This document shows positions 25,423-36,476 of a DNA stretch of 64,000 nt, piece by piece; the stretch's first letter is position 1, and each line of letters opens with the position of its first letter. The translations under genes and the position numbers were made by a program. The notes beneath the pieces were generated by a model. The model did not search any database. It worked only from the letters and a program-made list of their open reading frames with translations, and had not been told where the DNA came from. Source of the DNA: Hawksworthiomyces lignivorus (Eukaryota > Ascomycota > Sordariomycetes > Ophiostomatales > Ophiostomataceae); NCBI GenBank assembly GCA_002917075.1, contig NTMA01000107.1:1-64000 (forward strand). Reading direction: 5' to 3'.

Positions 25423-26893
25423 TTACAGCCGCGGCTTTGGCGGCTTGCGGCCGATGAAGCCCTCCCACTCCTCATCGATGGTCTGCCGCTGCTCGTCGGT
25501 GCGCGCGGCCCCCCACCAGGACGCGGCCAGCTCCGCCTCCTCCTCGCGCCAGCGGCCGAGCTCGCTGCCGCCGATCCAGGCCGCGGCGTGGGCAGCGCAC
25601 TCTTGCGGCTTCTCCATGGCGACCAGGTGGCCGGTGCCTTCCAAGACGATCTCGCGCACACGGCCAGCGGCGACGCCGCCGCTGCCGCCAGTACCGGTGC
25701 CGGTCAGCTCCATCTTCTCGGCGCGCAGCACCGGGGTGGACATGTGGCTAGTGCCGCCAAAGACGTAGCAGACGCCCGGGCGCAGGTGCGGCAGCTGCTC
25801 GGCGGTGTTGGGCACCTCGCTGCGGTACAGCTTGCCGTTGCCCAGGTTGGTGATGCTCTCGTCGCTGAGATCGCGGACACGGTCGCGGTTGAACACGCGG
25901 CGGCCCGTGGTGGCGTCAATGCCCTGCCATAGCGGCCGCAGGAACGTGAAGACCTCCTGGTGCTTGGTGGTAGTGAGCGTGACGGGGGGACCGTCGGCAG
26001 CATCAGCGGCAGCACCCTCATTGGACTTGCCAACGGCTTTGGTCGCATCCGGGAACAGCCGCGTGGGAAGGTCGCGCAGGCCGTGGGTGACAAAGGCGTC
26101 AAGCACGCGCGGGTCCCAGGCGGCGTAGAACTTGGAGCGGCGGAATGAGGCGGCAGCTGCGGCGCGGGACGGCCAGACCTCGCGGCGCACTGCGGACAGC
26201 TCGAGCGGCGTGAAGCCAAAGGCAGGGCCAAACAGGCGGAAGTTGAGCACGGGGTCCATCAGCACCAGGGTGGTGAACAGGCGCGGATGCATCAACGCCA
26301 CAGTGGTGACAATAGTAGCGCCAAAGGAGTGGCCAACACCGACGAGCGGGCGCGGCATCTCGCGGCGGAAGACGTTGATCATCTGCAAGAGATCGCGGGC
26401 ATGGTCATACCAGGAGGCTAGGGAAAGGGAGATGACGTGCGTCAGCGACACAAGCAGCCCCGCAAGCGTGGTGAGGGACGGTAGAAGACTTACGGTCATT
26501 TCCTAAGTTGGCCTCGTTTAGGATGCCGCTCTGGCCTTGCCAAGCGACGTCGGCGATCCATATGCTGCGGATGCGGAAACCGTGCTTCTCGGACTCAGCC
26601 AAGAGGTCATCCCACAGCGGCTCGTAGAGTTCCTGAGAGACAATTAGCAACCCGCACGCAAGTCAATCCGCGGTCTCATCCCTAGGGTCAATCGTCACCT
26701 TTACAAATCCATTCGCGTGGCCCGCAATAATAGTGACGTCGCCCGGCTGCGGATTTGGGTTGCTCTTAGGGATGTACTGCTTCGCGCAGACCTGGAGCAC
26801 CTCTTCCTGGTTGTGGGCTGTGGCCCGCGGATACTCGCGGATGTGCTGGCCTTCAAACACACGCTCCTTGATATCAAACAGATGCCGAGACAT
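25423..26893 (-). CDS. Alpha/beta hydrolase, toxin-biosynthesis/Lpx1-like, possibly peroxisomal
   Basis: Three exons: 26893-26699, 26632-26494 and 26417-25423, with introns of 66 and 76 nt, giving 442 residues. The splice joins restore conserved family text: GFVKELYEPLWDDL and LGNDPSWYDHARDLLQMIN. The oxyanion region HANGF is at about residues 58-62. The nucleophile elbow GHSFG places the catalytic Ser near residue 145, and a late His candidate lies in GTGHLVAMEKP (about 385). Fungal relatives are annotated as toxin-biosynthesis or peroxisomal lipase-like proteins, but no toxin cluster is present, so the substrate is unknown. The protein ends in KPRL; the final PRL is a weak match to the peroxisomal signal PTS1 (usual form S/A/C-K/R-L). 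The gene is convergent with the TRAPPC11 gene. Identity of the fold is firm; the role is not. Confidence 0.82.
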
Positions 26894-27962
26894 GGTTTAT
26901 GAAATGACAATAAAAAGAAAGATGCAGCTGTATGAAAAAGTTTATCGTCGATGCGACTCCAAGACGCCTTGCGAGAGAGTCTTGCAAGAGTTTCCCGAAC
27001 CAAGACCGATGAAGAATGTGGATTCAACAGATGGGAGGAAGTAAACAAAACAACCGCGGGCTATTAAGATAATCAGACGCAGCTTGAAATCTATTCCAAA
27101 CAATCTAGGATTACAATAGCTGGCTAGCCATGAGCGCCGTTTGCGTTTTGCTTTCGGCGGTTTAGATAAAGCCAACGTACCAGCAAAGCAACCGAGTAGG
27201 TAGCACCAGAGACGTAGGGGAGCAGAACGACGAAAGAAGAAGGGGGAACGTGAAGGAAGGATGTTAGCAGAGAAGGGCAATATAAAGGATTGGGAAGCGC
27301 TAGAATAAGCAGATGGTGTGTAGTGAATGTAGCTGTCTTCACTCTTTGGCAGCTCTCGAGGCTGTTGTGAGGTATCTCGACCCCGGAGCTACTTTGCCGA
27401 GGTACGGCTTAGGTGTACTAAAATATCCAGTTATCCCGAATCCTGGGGCAAGAGCAACGGCAGATTTGATTGCTAAGATAGGCAAGTGGAGCAAGCGAGT
27501 TGGCGCAGAGAGGGGCCGCGCTGCTAAGGCAGGAGTGACCGGGGACTAGGGAGCTGGGGAAACAGCGTCCCTGCAGTGTAACTCGAGCTGTAATGTTCTG
27601 CTTTGAGCACTTATGCACCCTAACAGAAACTCTCATTACCACATATTCGCTTTTTTCGCTTTCGCTCTCTTTTTTTGTACAGATATCGAAATTGGAGACG
27701 GAAAACAACAGAAAACAGAAACGACAAGATCGTCGTGTATTATGCTGTAAGCTTACGGAGAACTCTCAGCTGTCAGCACAACTCTACGGAGATGCATACG
27801 TACGTACAACAACATTGAGTTCCTATCAGTTTTTCATACTTTTCCTTCTTCTTCCTTTTCTTTTCATTCATTTATCTTTAGTTACATCATATTAGCTGAT
27901 TAATTTTGGGTTGGCTTATTTTGTTTTGTTGCACTTGGCATGTATTAGCACCTGTCTTCGTG
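26894..27962. other. Intergenic, upstream of the hydrolase gene
   Basis: About 1.1 kb, mixed composition, T-rich near 27640-27890. No frame has a recognisable product. Confidence 0.5.
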
Positions 27963-29411
27963 TCACACAATCACAAATTTCTCGAGCTGATCGACGCTGC
28001 AGTCTTTCATCATCTCTCCATCCATCACTCCATGAATATAGCACTCGCTGACAAGCTGGACATGCTTTTCTTGTGGCTGCACCGACTGTCTTAGCAGAAA
28101 AGGAGTTTCGCCACCATAGAGGATGCAAGCCACGTCGCCGACTTGAGAGCCCTCTTGGCCGAGACCCAGGTATCCCTCCTGTGTAATGAACATGACTCTG
28201 TCTTCGATGACCTGACCAAGCATCTTCGAGATCTCAAGCCAGGCTTCCACGGGAAGATTGTCCAGTCGATTCTCAAGCGGACAGGCTGAAATCCATTGGT
28301 TGTACTTGGAAAAGTATTTCCGCCTGTATACTTCGTCAATCCTCTCAGACAAGGCTGAGCGATCCGCCATCAACGTGTGAAAATAGGCTTTCCAGAATTC
28401 TTCTCCGGTGATATCATATATCTCATTCGAATTTGCTCTGGCGGCCATTTCTCGGATCTTGGCCTTTGTGACTATGCAGCTGTTCTTTTCTTTGTCTAGA
28501 AACAAAGATTTCACCGGGATCAGGCTCTCTACAGTGCCGAGGCAGATTCCTTCTGGACAGATCGTGTTCCAACTTTCGCAGTGGGATACACGACACGGAC
28601 TCACACCGCCGGCTCGGAACACGACCGCTAGATGAAATTCTGCACGGCCGCCTTCCCCTTGTCGACCATGCCCAAGCTCTCAACCTCCAGATGCGTGCTG
28701 CTACCGTCGTGTGTGCCACCGTCGGCTGCATACCGCTCGAGCGTGTCAAAGGCCAGTTCGGCGAGGTCATCTGGCTTGCCCAGCCAGACAAGAACGCTGC
28801 CCGCGTCGGCGTAGATATCCTTCATCAGTCCCAGCTGCGATGATTTCTCTCTGCGATCAGCCTGGTAGGTACAGATCGCGTCTACCCACAGTTTTCTGCG
28901 TATCGTCCCCTCATCGTGCTGGTTGGCGCGGAACTGCTTCAGCGCGTCGTGAAGATTTAGCTTTACAAGAAACTCTTGGCCGTTGATGTCCATCTTTTCG
29001 AACCCAGGGTCAGCGCCCCATGTATAGGAGATGGCATCATAGTCGAGGTCGCTGTGGATGTTGTAAACGTCCATATTTGCGTGAACTGCACGGCTCACAT
29101 TCGCCTCGGGCTCGAGCTCGATGAGGCGGATGGAGGGCTCATCGTGAGGCAGCTTGGAGAGAATCGTAAACGGCCACTATGATGCTCTTTTCTTCCGCTT
29201 AGAAGGTCTTACTTGTGCTATGATGGCAGAAAATGCAGCATGAAAAGCTGCATGCAGCAGCCAAGGCGAGTTCTTATTCTCAGCAGCCTGCGTATACATT
29301 GCTGCGGCTGGAGACGAGGCAACGTACAACCCGGCTTGCTTCTACAGGGACATATATACTACGCTGCAGCGACAACCATTATTCAACTCGTGTAAGACTT
29401 ACCGAAACCAT
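27963..29411 (-). pseudogene. HET-domain (heterokaryon incompatibility) gene with internal deletion and frameshift
   Basis: The N-terminal part (29176-28628) starts WPFTILSKLPHDEPSIRLIE and has the HET signature: YDAISYTWGAD, LHDALKQFR and LWVDAICTYQADRREKSSQ, then IYADAGSVLVWLG. It stops at a TAG (28628-28630) just after GKAAVQNFI. At that point family members continue with an aromatic/Arg block and W-V-L-Q-E. The C-terminal part (28622-27963, 219 codons, another frame) matches the far end of HET proteins: CPEGICLGTVESLIPV and CYIHGVMDGEMM. Thus roughly the middle third is missing and the two halves are out of frame. A possible first exon is only 9 nt (29411-29403, MVS), with donor GTAAGT and a 226-nt intron to 29177. 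HET proteins trigger cell death on non-self fusion. No splice pair I tried repairs the frame, so this looks like a decayed allele; a sequencing error alone would not restore the missing domain. Confidence 0.62.
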
Positions 29412-30310
29412 CGCAGCACCTTCCGTTTTGAGGATTTCGTATCTGCGTAGAGAAGAGTTACACTGCTAAAATAGAGCACGATTCCTTGTAGCAGCGAGCT
29501 TATCAGCGCCAGACAACAAGACCAGGGAGCCAGCCTTGTCCTCTGCTCCTGTCCGAGAAACGAGGAACACGACGCTCTGAGGCACAGGGCTGTGCTGGCC
29601 AATCAGAGAAGCCAAGAACAGTCAGTGTGGCGCCTGCACGTGGTAAGAGTTTGCTGCAATATTGGCTTTGAGAATGTGGCTGTTTTCTTCGTTCTTTTCC
29701 AACAGACGATACGTTGTACAGAGCTCAAACTACAGACGTACGAGTCGAAGTATTGCATTTCCAATGATGGACTGCTATATATTGAGGCTGAAATGTGCTC
29801 TAGCGTGTCCTACGATGTCTGCGTCGAGTACTTGTACGAGTACAATGTGACCTCCAGGTACTAGTAGGTGGACCGCTATTTGTGCAGCCTTCCTCGTATT
29901 ACAGCGCAAGAACTATGTATCTTACAGGGGGGGCTTTACTGCAGGGGCCAGGCCAACACCACTGCTACGGGAGTCTGCTGCCCTCCATAAACAAATTAGT
30001 AATACGTGTAATGGAAAATGATTTAGTCAGGTGACTGTCGCGGGGGTTTCGCGCCTTTTCGCGTGTTTGTTTAATGGCGTTCAGCATGCAACTTTCGCGT
30101 TTGGTGACAATTCTATTACAGTGCTGTCAAATAGGATGATCGCGATCTGGACAAGCACACGATCACACAGTTCCACGATCTCGAGAGATGCTGTGGTGAT
30201 ATTGGGAGAAAGAGGCGTTTATGTCTATTTTTAATGATTTCTTGCTATCTCTTTTCAACGCTTCCCAATTCAAGCACATATTACCCCAGCATCTCACTTC
30301 ACAATTAATC
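29412..30310. other. Intergenic between the HET relic and the Brc1 gene (divergent)
   Basis: About 0.9 kb with no convincing frame. It contains the near-palindrome GAGTACTTGTACGAGTAC at 29827-29844. It must carry the Brc1 promoter at its right end. Confidence 0.45.
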
Positions 30311-33300
30311 ATGGCCGACGGAGACGGGGCCAAAAACGTCTTCGGCGCTTGTCAATTTGCCTTTGTTCCCAGCCGGTCTCTGCTGCCAAAGACTATTGCA
30401 GAGGTAGGAATCTTTCTTGCCTTTTCAGTTTGCTTCTGCCATGATGCACCACGATGATAGTACATAATTCTGACGAGACAGCTGTCGAGAACCGTGGAGA
30501 AGTATGGCGGCGTGGCGCTGGAGCCCGAGTCTGACGGCCGCCTCTCCCTGACGCAGGCCACGCACGTCATCGCCAACTCAATCGACTTTGAACAGTACAA
30601 CATGGCCTTGGAGAGGATGCTGCCGGTGGTTACGTCGACATGGATCACGCACTCTCTCAACCGCGGCAAGCTGGCCCAGATCCGGCCCTTCTCACCAGAT
30701 CCACGCATGATCTTTTCCACTGTCAACCTGACCTGTGCCGACATCCCTCCAAGCGACAAGGAAGTCATCACCGGTGCCACAATGGCCCTCGGCGGCATGG
30801 AGTCCAAGGACGTCACGCGGCTGACAACGCACATCTGTGCGCTGACAATGGACCACCCCAAGTGCCAAGAAGCAGTCGAGAAAAAATTAAAGTGCAAGAT
30901 TGTGCTACCGCACTGGTTCGACGACTGCTTCAAGCTCGGCAAGAAGATTGACGAGACACCATACTTGCTTCCAGACCCACCAATTCTGCGAGGTGCACGA
31001 AATGGAGCGAGTGGCCCGAACGGTGAGGATAGTGACGATAAGGTGCCCATCCCCGACAACCAGGACCTCGAGGGTGCCGTGTCGACGTTTCCCGAGACGA
31101 TTCCCAACCTGGACCGCCAGGGCGGCCGCAGCAACCTCACCGTGTTCCAGAACAAGCGGGTGTTGCTGTCGGGCGACCTGAACCTGGGCAGCCGCTTCCG
31201 CGCCGTCGTAGTGGACCTAGTCAAGCGGGGCGGTGGCCGGGTGGTGGTCGGCGACGGCGACGACGACGAGGACGCCGTGGACGAGTGCGACATGTTCATC
31301 TGCCACTACCGCGACGGTGCGCAGTACGTTCGAGCTGCACAGGCGGGCAAGGATATTGGTAACCTGGCGTGGCTGTTCCACCTGGTGACGAACAACGAGT
31401 GGTGCTCGCCGCTGCGGCGACTGCTGCACTACCCGGTGCCGCGGCAGGGCGTGCCGGGCTTTGAGGACTTTGTCATCACGCTGTCCAACTACGGCGGCGA
31501 GGCGCGCATCTACTTGGAGAACCTGGCCGTGGCCGCCGGCGCCAAGTTCACCAAGACGATGCGCATGGACAACACGCACCTGGTCACCGCGCGCGACAAC
31601 AGCGAGAAGTGCGAGGCCGCCCGCGACTGGAACATCCACATGGTGAACCACTTGTGGCTCGAGGAGAGCTACGCCCGCTGCGAGGTGCAGAGTGTCACCA
31701 ATCCGCGCTACACCACCTTCCCCGCGCGCACGAACCTAGGCGAGGTCATCGGCCAGACGTTCTTTGATGAGGCGCGGCTGCACGCCCTGTACTACCCCGG
31801 CGGCGCGGACGGCGAGGCCGAGAGCCAGAGCCACGGCCTCGATGACAGCACCATGGATCATGCCGCCAGCAGCAAGGCCGCGCGCACTAGGACAACCAGC
31901 AAGAGAAGCAAGGCCAACGGCGCCGCTGCCGCCGCCGCCGCCCAGTCGACGAAGCGGAAGCGGGGCGGCCTACCGGCCAGCGACGCGTCGCGCGTGCTCG
32001 AGGACGTGCCACCGCCCAACGGGAGCACTCACGACGAGGTCGAGGTCGAGGGCGACGACGCCGAGACCGCATCCGACCCCAGCGATGCCGAGCCTGACAA
32101 CGGTGGCGACGGCAGTGAGGAGGAGGAGCAGGCACCCTCGTCTGTAGCGGCCCTACCGCGACGACCCGCTGCCGCCGCTGCCGCTACCACCGCCCTGGCT
32201 ACGCCGTCGCGGCCATCGCGCCGGGGGGCCCAGGGGCAGGCCGACAAGGAGAACGACGGCACGCCGCTGGCGGTGTCGAGCGCTAGCCGCAGCGCCAAGG
32301 ACAAGGCGCTGACCAAGCTGCACGGCCTGGCGCCGGACATTGCGCTATACGAGAAGGAGCGCAAGCGGTCGAGCCGCGATGGCAGCGGGCCGTGGGGTGG
32401 CAAGCGCGCCGCCGACCTGGTCGACAAGGAGAAGCAGCAGAAGCAGGCGGCCGGCGAGGGGCGCAGGAAGAAGCGGCACAGCTCTGAGCTCGATGCGGAC
32501 GGCGAAGAAGGTGGCGAAGGCGGCGATGACGACGACAACAACGACTCGGGCGACCAGTCCGAGACGGCCGCGCGGCCCGCCAAGAAGAGCCGCCCGTCCC
32601 TGCCGCCGGTGACGATGCGCGTCGTGCTGACGGGCTACCAGCGCTGGGTGCACAGCAGCACCAAGGAAGAGACGGATCGGGTGAGTAGAGAAGAACAAGA
32701 TTTGATTTTGCTACAACTGCAGCATCATAGCCCTTTCCTTTCCCTCCTTTTCTCTCCACAAAGCTACACAAGATAGAACAGCTGCTGACAGAAACTAGAG
32801 GAAACTGCGCAGCTTAGGCATCCAGATTGTGCAGGACAACCAGCCGTGCGACGTGCTGGCGGCGCCATGCCTAGTGCGAACGATGAAGTTCCTCAAGACG
32901 CTGGCGCGGGGGCCCGAGGTGCTGAACAGCCAGTTCATCACGGACGTGCTGGACAAGGGCCGGATGCTGCCGACGCGCGACTACGTGCTGCGTGACCGCG
33001 AGGGCGAGACGCGCTTCGGCGTGGCGCTGCCCAAGGCGCTGGCGCGCGCGCGCGCCCACCGCGGCCGCCTGCTGTGGAACGTCGTCGTTTACTGCGTGGC
33101 CGACATCAAGAACGGCGCTGAGAGCTACCGCGCCATCGCCGAGGCCAACGGTGCTATCTTCAAGACCTACCGCGCCCACAGCGGCGTCACCATCCGCCCC
33201 ACCCCGCCCGAAGCCGACTGCGGCCGGCCCCCCGAGCCCGTCTACCTCCTGACCAGCGCCACCCCCGCCGAGCGTGCGCTGTGGCCACGCTTCGAACAGA

Positions 33301-33419
33301 TGGCCCGCGACGGCCACATGGAGCCGCGCGTGGTGGCGCCCGACTGGCTGCTAGACGTGGCCATGCGGCAGGAGGTGTTGTTCGAGGAGCACTACCTGGC
33401 GGTCAACTTTTTTGCGTAA
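30311..33419 (+). CDS. brc1: Brc1/Rtt107-like protein with six BRCT domains
   Basis: Three exons: 30311-30403, 30482-32680 and 32799-33419, with introns of 78 and 118 nt (donors GTAGGA and GTGAGT), giving 970 residues. This family scaffolds the replication and DNA damage response: its C-terminal BRCT pair binds phosphorylated H2A, and its N-terminal BRCTs bind partners such as the Smc5/6 and Slx4 complexes (family knowledge). BRCT 1-2 cover about residues 8-215 (VFGACQFAFVPS, ATHVIANS, VTSTWITHSL, then VLPHWFDDCF). BRCT 3-4 cover about 255-480 (NKRVLLSGDL, FICHYRDGAQYVRAA, HMVNHLWLEESY). A long Ala/Glu/Lys-rich disordered linker follows (about 500-760), with basic nuclear-type stretches such as TKRKRGG. 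BRCT 5-6 lie from about 760 (MRVVLTGYQRWV) to the end (VAPDWLLDVAMRQ). Intron 2 falls inside BRCT5, where the acceptor at 32798 is the one that keeps frame. Confidence 0.88.
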
Positions 33420-33711
33420 GGGAAAGGGAGGAGAGGGAGCGGGAGAAGGGAAAAGATAGTACATAGGAATTGCTTTGGATTGGGCCTTTTTTTTTTTAGA
33501 TCATTTTTCACTTGTACATTCGCAATTGCATCTTCTTGGCAAAGAGGCAGGGGTTCTCTCAAAGTATTATGACAGCTTCTAATTAAAAACACTCCTGTGG
33601 TTCTATTGCATGTATCTGCACCTGCATCGAGGGGGTGCACAAATGAAAATACAAAAAGACAAGGTGCTGGACGTTTTTCTTTCGTCCAAGCACATGCGCA
33701 GCCTCGTTTGC
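33420..33711. other. Convergent 3' spacer between the Brc1 and Vps25 genes
   Basis: About 290 bases, AT-rich, with a T run at 33488-33498. Probably the two 3' untranslated regions. Confidence 0.5.
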
Positions 33712-34563
33712 CTAGAAGAACTTGACGCCGAGCGACTCCTCGGCCCCAAAGACCTGCGCCTTGCCGCGCTTGACCAGCACCGCCAGCGCCCGCTGCAGCA
33801 CGACCGGGTCCAGCCCGTGCAGCTCCGTGCCGCGCGTGCCGTCGCCGGCCGTCAGCTCGTACAACGTCAGCACGCTGCCGCGCTGCGCCGTGTCGTCGAT
33901 AAACGCCTCTACGGCCGCCGCCCACTCCTCGGGCGTCTTCCAGTAGACGTAGCAGGCGAGGTCGGCGGTCGCCGCGGTGGCGGAGGCGGCAGCGGCGCTC
34001 TCGTCCACCCACTCGGCGCGCCCCTGGCGGCGCAGGTCCTCGAGCACCGCGCGCACCGCGTCCGGCGGCATGGCGCGGTCGATGTTGCGGTTGCGGAAGA
34101 GGTCCGGCGCGTAGTAGGGGATGCTGCCCGGGGCGTCGTCGTCGTCGTCACCACCACCGCTGGCCTTGGCAGCTGCACCGTCTACGCGCACGGGCCCGCT
34201 GCTGCCGCCGACGCCGCCTCCACTCTCGGCGCTGCTGGGAGTGACCTCGCCCGGCGCGCCCACAACTAGCCTGAAGATGCGGTAGTGCCGGCAGTAGGCT
34301 AGGACTAAGGCGGTCCACTTGTCCAGCTGGGCCCGGCGGGTGGCCAGGTTGGGCTGCAGGGTGAACATGGGGGGAAAGTGGTAAAAGTGCGGGAACTTAA
34401 ACGACGAGGTGGAGGACGGGGCGGCCGCCGGCGCCGCAGAAGGAGATGCGCCACCTGCTGCTGGCTCCGCTATTGACGCGTTCTGCAATGTAATCGAGGA
34501 TGCGGGGGTAGCCGACGTAGGCGTCCCCGCGGGAGGCGGCAGCACCGGCTCGGTCTGCGCCAT
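33712..34563 (-). CDS. vps25: ESCRT-II subunit Vps25
   Basis: Intronless gene for 283 residues, starting MAQTEPVLPPP. Vps25 is the Y-arm subunit of ESCRT-II on endosomes: two copies join Vps22 and Vps36, and each recruits the ESCRT-III subunit Vps20 during sorting of ubiquitinated membrane proteins into multivesicular bodies (family knowledge). The N-terminal extension (about 1-60) is Ala/Pro/Ser low complexity. The conserved core begins FKFPHFYHFPPMFTLQPNL, with the PPxF motif used to contact the other ESCRT-II subunits. Then come a first winged helix (QLDKWTALVLAYCRHYRIFRL) and a second (LFRNRNIDRAMPPDAVRAVL, YVYWKTPEEWAAAVEAFI) and the family end GLDPVVLQRALAVLVKRGKAQVF. An insertion of about 50 low-complexity residues separates the two winged helices. 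ATG at 34563 was preferred; an in-frame ATG at 34623 would add 20 unconserved residues. Confidence 0.92.
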   Translation of the reverse strand: MAQTEPVLPPPAGTPTSATPASSITLQNASIAEPAAGGASPSAAPAAAPSSTSSFKFPHFYHFPPMFTLQPNLATRRAQLDKWTALVLAYCRHYRIFRLVVGAPGEVTPSSAESGGGVGGSSGPVRVDGAAAKASGGGDDDDDAPGSIPYYAPDLFRNRNIDRAMPPDAVRAVLEDLRRQGRAEWVDESAAAASATAATADLACYVYWKTPEEWAAAVEAFIDDTAQRGSVLTLYELTAGDGTRGTELHGLDPVVLQRALAVLVKRGKAQVFGAEESLGVKFF

Positions 34564-35482
34564 TGTTGCCGGCAGACGCTGTGTGGCCGACACCCCAAGT
34601 GTCTCGTGCGGCCCTCCTCGCACAGCTATTCTTGGGCTGCTATAAGAAACCAGGGAGAGTCGCAGTTGACTTTGTGCTCTAGCTCTTTCTTCCTAGCAGC
34701 AACCTCGTTTGGACCTTGTATTCGCTTTTGCAAGCAACAAGCTACACAGCTTGTCTCGTTCTCATGGCATATCTCTGGTGGCGATGCTCAACAGCTTAGG
34801 GGAGCTAGGGAGCCTGTGGAGGGGTACAAGCTTACAGTGCGTATACAGTGTTACGAACACTGACCGGAAGGCTTCGCAGGCCCAGGCTGCTGCCAAGTTC
34901 CCATCTCTGTCTTGGCTCTGCTGACCCTCGAAGAGCGGCGACTTGCAAAAAAGTAGGACTTTTAATGTTTTATGAAGCGCATCAGTAGACAGTCTGCAGC
35001 CGAGCTTGTTGCCGGCGTTGTCTTCGGTGGGCCATTCACCAGCTCTGCTGAAGGAGACTGCAGGCCGCCGTAAGTTAACGTCATAATACTGGATTTAAGA
35101 GAGATAGCGCTGTGTCTTGCTGAAGCTCTGGCAGCGAGCAAATCATCTACTTCGAGAAGGTAAGGGAGTGAACATAATAATTCGCAAGGACAGCAAAGTG
35201 CACTACAGGTTCTGGGCAGTCACTTAAATACAGTGTGATTACGCTTTCTCCGTACTTGCAATCGTTCTAAGTACATATACACAGTGATGAATGCAACCAA
35301 GCATCGGGACTCAACTTCGATGCTGCACACCTCCTGGTCTCCTCTTCTCGTTTTGCATATCTTTTTTTCCCCTGATGAAACAGTATGCTTGGTTTGCTTG
35401 GTCTTCACGAGGCAGCCCTTGTTCTCCTTTCGTTTTTATGGGCCCTTTCTTTTCATGTTTATTTTTCTTTTTCGTTGGGTTC
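34564..35482. other. Intergenic: Vps25 promoter and complex I gene 3' side
   Basis: About 0.9 kb between two genes on the minus strand. No supportable frame. T-rich near the complex I stop (35360-35480). Confidence 0.5.
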
Positions 35483-36476
35483 TCACTTCTTGGGCTCCTC
35501 CTTCTTCTCCTCCGGCTTGGGCGTGGGCAGCTTGAAGGTCTCGGGGGTCTTGTCGAGGCCGGCGCCGACCTGCTCCCAGGCGCTGGAGCCGCCTTCGAAG
35601 TTGCGGAAGGCCTGGGTCAGCTCGAGCGGCTCGGTAACGATGCGCTTCTTCTCCTCGTCGTAGCGGATCTCGGTGTAGCCGGTCAGGGGGAAGTCCTTGC
35701 GCAGCGGGTGGCCCTCGAAGCCGTAGTCGGTCATGATGCGGCGCAGGTCCGGGTGGCCGACGAAGAAGACGCCGAACATGTCGTAGACCTCGCGCTCGTA
35801 CCAGTTGGCGCCGTCAAAGAGCGGGGTGATGCTGGGCACCGGTGCGGCCTCGTCGGCGTACGTCTTGACGCGGATTCGTGAGTTGTGCCGCACGCTCAGC
35901 AGGTTGTAGACGACCTCGAAGCGCTGGTCACGCGTGGGGAAGTCCACGGCTGTGATGTCGCTGACCTGCGTGAACTCGGCAGAGGTGTTGTCTGGTTTTG
36001 CACGTGGTCAGCTATGAGAAAGAGGGAGAGAGGGAGAAGGGCCACAGGACCTCGGAACCACAGGACGTACATTTCAAGAAGGTGAAGACGGGGATGACGC
36101 CGGACGGGCTGATGTAGATGGTCAACTCGTCCTTCCAGACGGAGAACTGCTGCACGTACTTGGGCAGCGAGGCCATCAGCCACGCGCCGTACTTGTGCAT
36201 GTTGTCGGCGGACGCCGCATACTTGTCGGCCGGGTTGACCAGCGGCGCCTCGAGCGTGCCGATGCGGTCGCGCGGGGCCTGCCGCGGGTTGGTCACGTCC
36301 TTAGGCATTCTGACAGCATAGCCGTGCATCCGCGGGCTGCTGGTCGACAGACACCGTACGGCTGCCGTCGAGACCACCGGCGCTGCTGGGGACGCCGCTG
36401 CCGGGGCAGAGACAGAGAGCTTCGTGGGCCGGAGAGCCGAGGCCAGCGCCCGGCTCCGGCTGAGTCTGCTTGCCAT
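35483..36476 (-). CDS. NADH:ubiquinone oxidoreductase 30 kDa subunit (NDUFS3)
   Basis: Two exons, 36476-36071 and 35991-35483, with a 79-nt intron (donor GTACGT, acceptor CAG) and 304 residues. This is the nuclear-encoded 30/31 kDa core subunit of mitochondrial complex I (NuoC homologue), in the hydrophilic arm near the ubiquinone site. The first 45 or so residues are Ala/Ser/Arg-rich without acidic residues ([17 protein letters not shown], then RCLSTSSPR), as in a mitochondrial targeting peptide. The core holds [16 protein letters not shown], the splice-joined [29 protein letters not shown] and the family signature [20 protein letters not shown], followed by [15 protein letters not shown]. 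The C-terminus has the usual charged tail after SSAWEQVG. The ATG at 36476 was chosen over 36569 because only it gives a clean presequence. Confidence 0.95.

Noticed and set aside
25423..26893. Part of a toxin or secondary-metabolite gene cluster
   Set aside because: The hydrolase resembles proteins with that label, but no polyketide synthase, peptide synthetase, P450 or transporter gene is nearby.
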